Positions 9,990 through 14,894 of a stretch of DNA of 14,894 bases are shown piece after piece. The stretch spans positions 1 to 14,894 of the forward strand of contig DKMV01000071.1 in assembly GCA_002469605.1 (NCBI GenBank), written 5' to 3'. Position 1 is the first letter of the stretch. Each line of letters begins with the position of its first letter. A program made the position numbers and the translations under genes. The notes below the pieces were generated by a model. That model was not told the origin of the DNA and did not search any database. It was given only the letters and a program-made list of their open reading frames with translations. The DNA is from Leclercia sp. UBA7405 (GTDB lineage Bacteria; Pseudomonadota; Gammaproteobacteria; Enterobacterales; Enterobacteriaceae).

Positions 9990-10019
9990 TTGAAAGGATT
10001 AGAGAAAGTCGATCATACT
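9990..10019 (+). promoter_or_regulatory. Candidate hinT promoter
   Basis: TTGAAA (9990-9995) and CATACT (10014-10019) are separated by 18 bases, matching the sigma-70 hexamers at 5 and 4 of 6 positions. Transcription would start near 10026, about 75 bases before the hinT ATG. It is the best pair I see in the gap, but moderate in quality. Confidence 0.4.
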
Positions 10020-10101
10020 CTTAAGCTGTGTCACAGAATAAGGCGCCCGCAGGGTGATATCGCCGGGCACAACATCAGCTTAAAAGTAAAAGGACAACAT
10101 C

Positions 10102-10461
10102 ATGGCTGAAGAGACTATTTTCAGTAAAATTATTCGCCGCGAAATTCCGTCGGACATCGTGTACCAGGATGACCTGGTCACTGCGTTTCGCGACATCTCG
10201 CCACAGGCGCCTACACACATCCTGATTATTCCTAATATTTTGATTCCGACGGTAAATGACGTGAAAACTGAGCATGAAGTGGCGTTAGGCCGTATGCTGA
10301 CAGTAGCAGCGAAAATTGCTGAACAGGAAGGCATCGCTGAAGACGGCTACCGTTTGATCATGAACTGTAACCGTCACGGCGGACAGGAAGTCTATCATAT
10401 TCATATGCATCTGCTGGGCGGACGTCCGCTGGGGCCGATGCTGGCGCATAAAGGTTTGTAA
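10102..10461 (+). CDS. hinT: Purine nucleoside phosphoramidase HinT (HIT family)
   Basis: HinT hydrolyses adenosine 5'-phosphoramidate and aminoacyl-adenylates, releasing AMP. It is a cytoplasmic homodimer. The 119 residues equal the E. coli length. The histidine triad is HIHMH (99-103), with His101 as the nucleophile position, in the context [16 protein letters not shown]. An upstream conserved His39 in APTHILIIP and the N-terminal [12 protein letters not shown] segment complete the HIT fold. The C-terminal tail LAHKGL, implicated in substrate specificity in E. coli, is present. The start is ATG at 10102 behind AAAAGGA (10088-10094). It leads a forward cluster that continues with ycfL one base later. 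Confidence 0.98.
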   Translation: MAEETIFSKIIRREIPSDIVYQDDLVTAFRDISPQAPTHILIIPNILIPTVNDVKTEHEVALGRMLTVAAKIAEQEGIAEDGYRLIMNCNRHGGQEVYHIHMHLLGGRPLGPMLAHKGL

Positions 10462-10462
10462 G

Positions 10463-10837
10463 ATGTCAAAAGGACGTATAGCTGCGCTGATAGCAGGAAT
10501 GTTGCTGGTGGGATGTAGCTCACGCCCGGCAATCCCCGTTAACGAAGACCAGGCGCTGGTGATGGAATCATCAGTGCTGGCGGCGGGGATCACCGCGGAG
10601 GCACCCTCGCTGACCATCAGCGAGATCCAGCCATCGGCCTCCTCTACGGTCTTTAACGAACGAAACGAGCCTGTCACCGTCCATTACCGTTTTTTCTGGT
10701 ATGACGCCAGAGGCCTTGAAATGCACCCCCTTGAGGCGCCGCGCAGCGTAACCATTCCGGCAAAATCGTCGGTAAGGCTGTATGGCAGCGCCAACTATCT
10801 CGGGGCGCACAAGGTCAGACTTTATCTCTATCTTTAA
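10463..10837 (+). CDS. ycfL: YcfL family lipoprotein (DUF1425)
   Basis: This 124-residue protein matches enteric YcfL. It has a lipoprotein signal peptide with a hydrophobic core at about residues 7-17 and a lipobox LVGC with Cys18 as the lipidated residue. The next residues are Ser-Ser, not Asp, which suggests outer-membrane sorting by the +2 rule. The C-terminal part (about 58-124), with ASSTVFNERNEPVTVHYRFFWYDARGLEM and a hydrophobic final LYLYL, is the most conserved and looks like a small beta domain. No biochemical function is known to me. It starts one base after hinT and is followed 10 bases later by lpoB, so it may serve the envelope alongside LpoB, but that is inference from location. 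Confidence 0.93.
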   Translation: MSKGRIAALIAGMLLVGCSSRPAIPVNEDQALVMESSVLAAGITAEAPSLTISEIQPSASSTVFNERNEPVTVHYRFFWYDARGLEMHPLEAPRSVTIPAKSSVRLYGSANYLGAHKVRLYLYL

Positions 10838-10847
10838 GGGGTGAACC

Positions 10848-11498
10848 TTGATTAAAAATTTGAGTCGTTATGCGCTGGTCACGGCTTTTGCGCTCTTCCT
10901 GTCGGGCTGTATTACCCGCACCGAGCAGCCACCCGCGCCGGTCGAAGAGGCCAAACCAGGCACGCAACAGCCGGTCCCGCCGACGCAGCCGGTACCTACA
11001 GTGCCGTCAGTGCCGACGGTCCCGTCGCAGCCAGGTCCGATTGAGCATCCGGATGAAACCGCACAGCCCACGCCGCGTGAACGTCATTACGACTGGAACG
11101 GGGCGATGCAGCCGATGGTTGGCAAAATGTTGCAGGCCCAGGGTGTGACTTCCGGCAGCGTTCTGCTGGTAGACAGCGTCAATAACCGCACCAACGGTTC
11201 GCTGAATGCGGCCGAAGCCACCGAAACCCTGCGCAACGCGCTGGCGAATAACGGCAAGTTCACGCTGGTCTCCGCCCAGCAGCTGGCGGTTGCCAAGCAG
11301 CAGCTGGGGCTTTCGCCGCAGGACAGCCTGGGCACGCGCAGTAAAGCCATCGGCATTGCCCGCAACGTGGGAGCGCAGTACGTGCTCTACTCCAACGCCA
11401 CGGGCAACGTCAATGCGCCGGCGCTGCAGATGCAGCTGATGCTGGTGCAGACCGGCGAAATCATCTGGTCGGGTAAAGGTGCAGTTCAGCAACAGTAA
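10848..11498 (+). CDS. lpoB: Outer-membrane lipoprotein activator of PBP1B
   Basis: LpoB is an outer-membrane lipoprotein that reaches through the peptidoglycan layer to bind the UB2H domain of PBP1B (MrcB), stimulating its glycosyltransferase and transpeptidase activities. The 216-residue protein has a signal peptide with lipobox LSGC (Cys21). A long Pro/Val/Thr-rich flexible linker follows (about 25-75) with repeated VPTVP/VPSVP units. The folded C-terminal domain (about 77-216) begins at HYDWNGAMQPM and includes VDSVNNRTNGSLNAAEATETLRNAL and ends near [14 protein letters not shown]. The start is TTG at 10848, 6 bases after AAGGGG (10836-10841). No ATG or GTG in this frame gives the signal peptide. 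The linker is a few residues longer than in E. coli as I recall it. The 3' end overlaps thiK by 20 bases. Confidence 0.96.
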   Translation: MIKNLSRYALVTAFALFLSGCITRTEQPPAPVEEAKPGTQQPVPPTQPVPTVPSVPTVPSQPGPIEHPDETAQPTPRERHYDWNGAMQPMVGKMLQAQGVTSGSVLLVDSVNNRTNGSLNAAEATETLRNALANNGKFTLVSAQQLAVAKQQLGLSPQDSLGTRSKAIGIARNVGAQYVLYSNATGNVNAPALQMQLMLVQTGEIIWSGKGAVQQQ

Positions 11499-12303
11499 TC
11501 TGACGCGCGACGCGCTGCTGTCGCGCTATTTCCCGCACTATCGTCTTCTCGCGCCGCAGGCCCAACCCGGGCTTAGCGGCGCGAGCTGCATTATAGAGCA
11601 GGGCGATCGCCGTCTGGTGCTCCGCCAGCGCCATGACGCACTGGGTACGCCCGCCGATTTCCGCCGCCAGTATCATGCCCTGCGCCATCTACCTGCCGCC
11701 GTTGCCCCCCGAGCCCATTTCGTTAGCCCGGACTGGCTGGCGATTGAATATCTGCCGGGAGAGGTGAAGAGTACGCTTCCCGTCTCGCCGGTACTGGCCG
11801 CCATGCTGTATCATCTGCACCGTCAGGCGCCGTTTGGCTGGCGCATCACGCTGCTGCCGTTGCTGGAGCGCTACTGGCTACAGGCCTCGCCCGCCCGCCG
11901 CTCGCCGCTGTGGTTAAAACAGCTAAAACGCCTGTGTCGGCAGGGTGAGCCCGCGCCGTTACGGCTGGCGCCGCTGCATATGGACGTCCATGCCGGTAAT
12001 ATCGTCTACGCGCCGGGCGGCCCCCGGCTGCTTGACTGGGAATATGCCGGCGACGGGGATATCGCGATGGAGCTGGCCAGCGTCTGGACAGACAATGAAA
12101 CCCAGCGCCAGCAGCTGCTTGAGGCCTATGCGCTCCTGGCACATATTCCGCTGGCGCAGCTGCAACGCCAGGTGGCGCGCTGGCGCCCATGGATGCTGAT
12201 GCTGATGGCTGGCTGGTACGAGCTACGCTGGCAGCAGTCGCACGAGAGACAATTTATAACGCTGGCCGATGACGTCTGGCGGCAGATACAAACGAAAGGA
12301 TAA
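11479..12303 (+). CDS. thiK: Thiamine kinase
   Basis: ThiK phosphorylates thiamine to thiamine monophosphate in thiamine salvage. The 274 residues match the E. coli length. It belongs to the aminoglycoside phosphotransferase/choline kinase fold. The catalytic loop HMDVHAGN (167-174) gives the base Asp169 and Asn174. The metal-binding Asp186 lies in [17 protein letters not shown]. The nucleotide-loop region GLSGAS (31-36) is also present. The N- and C-terminal thirds are clearly less conserved than in neighbouring genes, which is typical for this protein. The start is GTG at 11479 inside the last 20 bases of lpoB. It gives the [16 protein letters not shown] beginning that aligns with E. coli, and the ribosome binding site is weak, so translation is likely coupled to lpoB. 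Confidence 0.92.
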   Translation: MQFSNSNLTRDALLSRYFPHYRLLAPQAQPGLSGASCIIEQGDRRLVLRQRHDALGTPADFRRQYHALRHLPAAVAPRAHFVSPDWLAIEYLPGEVKSTLPVSPVLAAMLYHLHRQAPFGWRITLLPLLERYWLQASPARRSPLWLKQLKRLCRQGEPAPLRLAPLHMDVHAGNIVYAPGGPRLLDWEYAGDGDIAMELASVWTDNETQRQQLLEAYALLAHIPLAQLQRQVARWRPWMLMLMAGWYELRWQQSHERQFITLADDVWRQIQTKG

Positions 12304-12314
12304 GAGAGGTTGCT

Positions 12315-13340
12315 GTGGGTCCAGTGATGTTGGATGTGGAAGGGTATGAACTGGATGCGGAAGAGCGCGAGATTCTGGCGCACCCGCTGGTGGGAGGGCT
12401 GATCCTCTTTACCCGCAATTATCACGATCCGGCGCAGCTGCGGGAGCTGGTGCGCCAGATCCGCGCCGCGTCGCATCACCGGCTGGTGGTGGCGGTGGAT
12501 CAGGAGGGGGGGCGCGTTCAGCGTTTCCGCGAAGGCTTTACCCGTCTGCCTGCAGCCCAGTCTTTTGCCGCGCTGCTGGGAATGGAAGAGGGCGCTGAGC
12601 TGGCAGAAGCCGCTGGCTGGCTGATGGCGAGCGAAATGATCGCCATGGATATTGATATCAGCTTTGCGCCGGTGCTGGATGTGGGGCATATCAGCGCCGC
12701 CATCGGCGAGCGTTCTTACCATGCCGATCCGCAAAAAGCCCTGCACATTGCCACCCGCTTTATCGACGGTATGCACCAGGCCGGGATGAAAACCACGGGC
12801 AAACACTTCCCGGGGCACGGCGCCGTTACGGCGGACTCGCATAAAGAGACCCCGCGCGATCCTCGTCCGGAAGCTGAGATCCGCGCGAAAGATATGTCGG
12901 TGTTCCGCACGCTGATTAGCGATAACAAGCTGGATGCGATCATGCCGGCCCACGTCATTTACAGCGAGGTGGATCCGCGCCCGGCAAGCGGGTCTCCCTT
13001 CTGGCTGAAAACCGTGCTGCGCCAGGAGCTGGGCTTTAACGGCGTGATTTTCTCCGACGATTTGTCGATGGAGGGGGCGGCCATTATGGGCAGCTACGCC
13101 GAACGCGGCCAGGCGTCTCTGGATGCGGGTTGCGATATGATCCTGGTCTGCAATAATCGTAAAGGCGCGGTAAGCGTGCTGGATAACCTGTCGCCGATCA
13201 ATGCCGAGCGTGTTACACAATTGTATCATAAAGGTTCATTTAGCCGTCAGGAACTGATGGATTCAGCACGCTGGAAAACGGTCAATGCCCAACTTGAGGC
13301 GCTGAATGAGCGTTGGCTGGCGCATAAAGCAGGCCAATAA
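12315..13340 (+). CDS. nagZ: Beta-N-acetylglucosaminidase (muropeptide recycling)
   Basis: NagZ is a cytoplasmic glycoside hydrolase family 3 enzyme. It removes GlcNAc from GlcNAc-1,6-anhydromuropeptides during cell-wall recycling. Its products act as inducers of AmpR-controlled ampC in species that have that pair. The 341 residues equal the E. coli length. KHFPGHG lies at 163-169, the mobile-loop Asp174/His176 dyad acts in acid/base catalysis, and the nucleophile Asp248 lies in [11 protein letters not shown]. The [11 protein letters not shown] motif is at 61-71. The start is GTG at 12315, five bases after AGAGG (12305-12309), and 11 bases past the thiK stop. With lpoB upstream it puts peptidoglycan synthesis control and recycling in one transcript. 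Confidence 0.97.
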   Translation: MGPVMLDVEGYELDAEEREILAHPLVGGLILFTRNYHDPAQLRELVRQIRAASHHRLVVAVDQEGGRVQRFREGFTRLPAAQSFAALLGMEEGAELAEAAGWLMASEMIAMDIDISFAPVLDVGHISAAIGERSYHADPQKALHIATRFIDGMHQAGMKTTGKHFPGHGAVTADSHKETPRDPRPEAEIRAKDMSVFRTLISDNKLDAIMPAHVIYSEVDPRPASGSPFWLKTVLRQELGFNGVIFSDDLSMEGAAIMGSYAERGQASLDAGCDMILVCNNRKGAVSVLDNLSPINAERVTQLYHKGSFSRQELMDSARWKTVNAQLEALNERWLAHKAGQ

Positions 13341-13376
13341 TCCCATTCCTGGAATGTGAAGTGTGGCGAGGATACG

Positions 13377-13919
13377 ATGATCATCTATTTGCACGGTTTT
13401 GATTCGAACAGCCCTGGTAATCATGAAAAAGTGCTGCAACTGCAGTTTATCGACCCGGATGTACGCCTGATTAGCTACAGCACGCGCCATCCCAAACACG
13501 ATATGCAGCACTTGCTGAAAGAGGTGGACAAAATGCTGCAGCTCAACGTTGACGATCGCCCGCTGATCTGCGGCGTCGGGCTGGGGGGCTACTGGGCTGA
13601 GCGCATCGGCTTTTTATGCGACATCCGCCAAGTGGTGTTCAATCCGAACCTCTTTCCGGACGAGAACATGGAAGGCAAAATCGATCGCCCGGAAGAGTAT
13701 GCGGACATTGCGACCAAATGCGTGAGCAACTTCCGCGAGAAGAATCGCGATCGCTGCCTGGCCGTGCTCTCCCGCAACGACGAGGCGCTCAATAGCCAGC
13801 GTTCGGCAGAGCTGCTACATCACTACTATGAGATCGTCTGGGACGAAGAGCAGACCCACAAGTTCAAGAATATCTCCCACCATCTACAGCGCATTAAAGC
13901 CTTTAAGACTTTAGGCTAA
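13377..13919 (+). CDS. ycfP: YcfP family alpha/beta-hydrolase-like protein (UPF0227)
   Basis: This protein is nearly identical to enteric YcfP, whose function is not established to my knowledge. I choose ATG 13377, which gives 180 residues as in E. coli and follows GAGG at 13368-13371. An in-frame GTG at 13356 would add seven unconserved residues. The beginning [17 protein letters not shown] resembles the first strand and oxyanion region of alpha/beta hydrolases. At the nucleophile-elbow position the sequence is CGVGLGGYW (65-73), with Gly68 where active esterases of this fold have Ser. A candidate Asp (RNDEALN) and late His residues (HKF, SHHLQ) remain. It may therefore be a non-catalytic hydrolase-fold protein. 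It is last in the hinT cluster and is followed by a terminator. Confidence 0.93.
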   Translation: MIIYLHGFDSNSPGNHEKVLQLQFIDPDVRLISYSTRHPKHDMQHLLKEVDKMLQLNVDDRPLICGVGLGGYWAERIGFLCDIRQVVFNPNLFPDENMEGKIDRPEEYADIATKCVSNFREKNRDRCLAVLSRNDEALNSQRSAELLHHYYEIVWDEEQTHKFKNISHHLQRIKAFKTLG

Positions 13920-13938
13920 ATCCTTCATTTTCTTACGC

Positions 13939-13975
13939 AAACCCGGCCACTTTCCCGTCGCCGGGTTTTCTTTTT
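13939..13975 (+). terminator. Rho-independent terminator after ycfP
   Basis: A 9-bp stem (AAACCCGGC at 13939-13947, GCCGGGTTT at 13960-13968) with a 12-base loop and a T-rich tail (13966-13975) lies 19 bases past ycfP. It closes the hinT-ycfP cluster just before the ndh control region. Confidence 0.92.
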
Positions 13976-13978
13976 GCT

Positions 13979-14021
13979 AAACTTGATTAACATTTATCCG
14001 GCAAAACTTGATTCATATCAA
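13979..14021 (+). promoter_or_regulatory. Tandem FNR-like boxes upstream of ndh
   Basis: TTGAT-TCAT-ATCAA at 14008-14021 is a perfect match to the FNR consensus TTGAT-N4-ATCAA. Upstream, TTGAT-TAAC-ATTTA (13983-13996) has an intact left half but only 3 of 5 on the right. Both lie within a 10-base direct repeat AAACTTGATT (13979-13988 and 14004-14013), so centres are 25 bases apart. FNR represses ndh in E. coli under anaerobic conditions. The perfect box is centred about 50 bases before the predicted start, as reported there. Confidence 0.8.
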
Positions 14022-14028
14022 TTTTGGT

Positions 14029-14063
14029 ATGACCAATGCACCGTTCATGTTATTCTGCATGAC
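14029..14063 (+). promoter_or_regulatory. ndh promoter (extended -10)
   Basis: TATTCT at 14051-14056 is preceded by TG at 14048-14049, making an extended -10. A modest -35 (ATGACC, 14029-14034) lies 16 bases upstream. Transcription would start near 14063-14065, leaving a leader of about 93 bases. Confidence 0.65.
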
Positions 14064-14090
14064 GGTGAAGCGTTTCAGTGCTGTAACCCG

Positions 14091-14130
14091 TTGTTAAATA
14101 AAGGTTATTTCGATAACTTTTATTTAACAA
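14091..14130 (+). other. Long stem-loop in the ndh leader
   Basis: Eighteen bases (14091-14108) pair without a gap with 14113-14130 around a TTCG loop, with a single G-U wobble in RNA. It is AT-rich and is not followed by a T run, so it does not look like a terminator. It ends 14 bases before the GAGGGGG ribosome binding site (14145-14151) and may affect mRNA stability or translation of ndh. That role is inferred. Confidence 0.75.
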
Positions 14131-14156
14131 TTGGTTAATAATTTGAGGGGGTCACG

Positions 14157-14894
14157 TTGACTACGCCATTGAAAAAGATAGTAATTGTAGGCGGCGGCGC
14201 AGGCGGGCTGGAGCTGGCGACGCAGCTTGGAAAGAAGCTGGGACGTGGTAAAAAAGCCAAAATTACGCTGGTCGATCGCAATCACAGCCATCTGTGGAAA
14301 CCGCTGCTGCACGAAGTGGCAACCGGCTCTCTGGATGAGGGAGTGGACGCCCTGAGCTACCTGGCGCACGCCCGTAACCATGATTTCCAGTTCCAGCTGG
14401 GTTCCGTGGTCGATATCAACCGCGAAAGCAAAACCATCACCCTGGCCGAGCTGCGCGACGAGAAGGGCGAGCTGCTGGTGCCCGAGCGCAAGCTGGCCTA
14501 TGACACCCTGGTCATGGCGCTGGGCAGTACCTCCAACGATTTCAACACCCCGGGCGTGAAAGAGCACTGCATCTTCCTGGATAACCCGCATCAGGCGCGT
14601 CGTTTCCATCAGGAGATGCTGAACCTGTTTCTGAAATATTCCAGCAACCTCGGCGCCAGCGGCAAAGTGAATATTGCCATTGTCGGCGGCGGGGCCACCG
14701 GCGTGGAGCTCTCTGCCGAACTGCATAACGCGGTGAAACAGCTGCACAGCTATGGCTACAAGGGGCTAACCAACGAGGCGCTGAACGTCACGCTGGTGGA
14801 GGCGGGCGAGCGTATTCTGCCGGCGCTGCCGCCGCGTATCTCCGGTGCGGCACACAGTGAGCTGACCAAGCTCGGCGTGCGCGTGCTGACCCAG
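14157..14894 (+). CDS. ndh: NADH:quinone oxidoreductase II, N-terminal part (partial)
   Basis: Ndh is the single-subunit, non-proton-pumping, FAD-containing NADH dehydrogenase on the cytoplasmic face of the inner membrane, passing electrons to quinone. The window holds the first 246 codons without interruption. The full E. coli protein is 434 residues, so the C-terminal part lies beyond the right edge. The FAD-binding dinucleotide fold [13 protein letters not shown] is at residues 9-21. The NADH-binding fold [17 protein letters not shown] is at 173-189. Between them are [16 protein letters not shown] (45-60) and [15 protein letters not shown] (115-129), typical of type II NADH dehydrogenases. 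The start is TTG at 14157, five bases after a strong GAGGGGG, giving [14 protein letters not shown] as in E. coli. Upstream signals indicate FNR repression in anaerobic growth. Confidence 0.97.
   Translation, partial: MTTPLKKIVIVGGGAGGLELATQLGKKLGRGKKAKITLVDRNHSHLWKPLLHEVATGSLDEGVDALSYLAHARNHDFQFQLGSVVDINRESKTITLAELRDEKGELLVPERKLAYDTLVMALGSTSNDFNTPGVKEHCIFLDNPHQARRFHQEMLNLFLKYSSNLGASGKVNIAIVGGGATGVELSAELHNAVKQLHSYGYKGLTNEALNVTLVEAGERILPALPPRISGAAHSELTKLGVRVLTQ

Larger units (their letters stand above)
9753..10101. other. Divergent fhuE-hinT intergenic region
   Basis: This 349-base gap holds the divergent control regions of fhuE (left, minus strand) and hinT (right, plus strand). The fhuE promoter candidate is at 9855-9883 and the hinT promoter candidate at 9990-10019. 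A small CTGTG-T-CACAG inverted repeat lies at 10026-10036. No convincing small coding sequence or RNA gene was seen, and base composition is more AT-rich than in the flanking genes. Confidence 0.7.

Noticed and set aside
10026..10036. CTGTG-T-CACAG as a CRP site upstream of hinT
   Set aside because: The half sites are one base apart instead of six, so it cannot be a CRP site; probably a chance inverted repeat near the transcription start.
12126..13229. 367-codon open frame on the minus strand opposite nagZ and the end of thiK
   Set aside because: Antisense to a conserved enzyme gene, no family resemblance and no sensible ribosome binding site; a shadow of codon bias.
13356..13376. GTG start for a longer YcfP
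   Set aside because: Adds seven residues not found in YcfP homologs; ATG 13377 has GAGG at proper spacing.
14091..14130. The ndh leader hairpin as an intrinsic terminator or attenuator
   Set aside because: The stem is AT-rich and not followed by a T run, and no leader peptide or competing structure is evident.

Overview
This window looks like ordinary conserved chromosome from an enteric gammaproteobacterium (Enterobacteriaceae). Gene order and protein sequence closely match, from memory, the Escherichia coli region fabF-pabC-mltG-tmk-holB-ycfH-ptsG-fhuE-hinT-ycfL-lpoB-thiK-nagZ-ycfP-ndh. The less conserved proteins (HolB, ThiK, FhuE, the LpoB linker) and the GC-rich third codon positions suggest an Enterobacter/Klebsiella/Leclercia-like relative rather than E. 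coli, but the species cannot be fixed from the sequence alone. I see no mobile element, tRNA, rRNA, CRISPR array or phage gene.

Layout. (1) Positions 1-1390 hold the terminator that normally follows acpP, then fabF (fatty acid elongation) with its own terminator. (2) Positions 1457-5728 are a tight forward cluster, pabC-mltG-tmk-holB-ycfH, joined by a 2-base gap, an 11-base overlap, an ATGA overlap and a 10-base gap. It covers folate synthesis, peptidoglycan chain termination, dTTP synthesis, the clamp loader and a TatD-type nuclease. (3) Positions 5729-7504 are the glucose transporter ptsG. Its leader shows a CRP-like site, an Mlc-like operator over the start of transcription and the SgrS-pairing region over the ribosome binding site. 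(4) fhuE (ferric coprogen/rhodotorulic acid receptor) lies on the minus strand and converges with ptsG. Separate hairpin terminators stand between them. (5) From 10102 to 13975 is a second forward cluster, hinT-ycfL-lpoB-thiK-nagZ-ycfP, ending in a clear terminator. (6) The start of ndh (NADH dehydrogenase II) runs off the right edge. Its upstream region has a perfect FNR box, an imperfect second one, an extended -10, and a long stem-loop just before the ribosome binding site.

Cell-wall functions recur (MltG, LpoB, NagZ), mixed with nucleotide and cofactor genes, as is usual for this locus. No new multi-gene system was found. The observations most worth a check are regulatory: the 18-bp hairpin with a UUCG loop in the ndh leader, the closely spaced tandem FNR-like sites at ndh, and a Fur-box-like sequence lying across the fhuE start codon. 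Five of the fifteen genes start with GTG or TTG.
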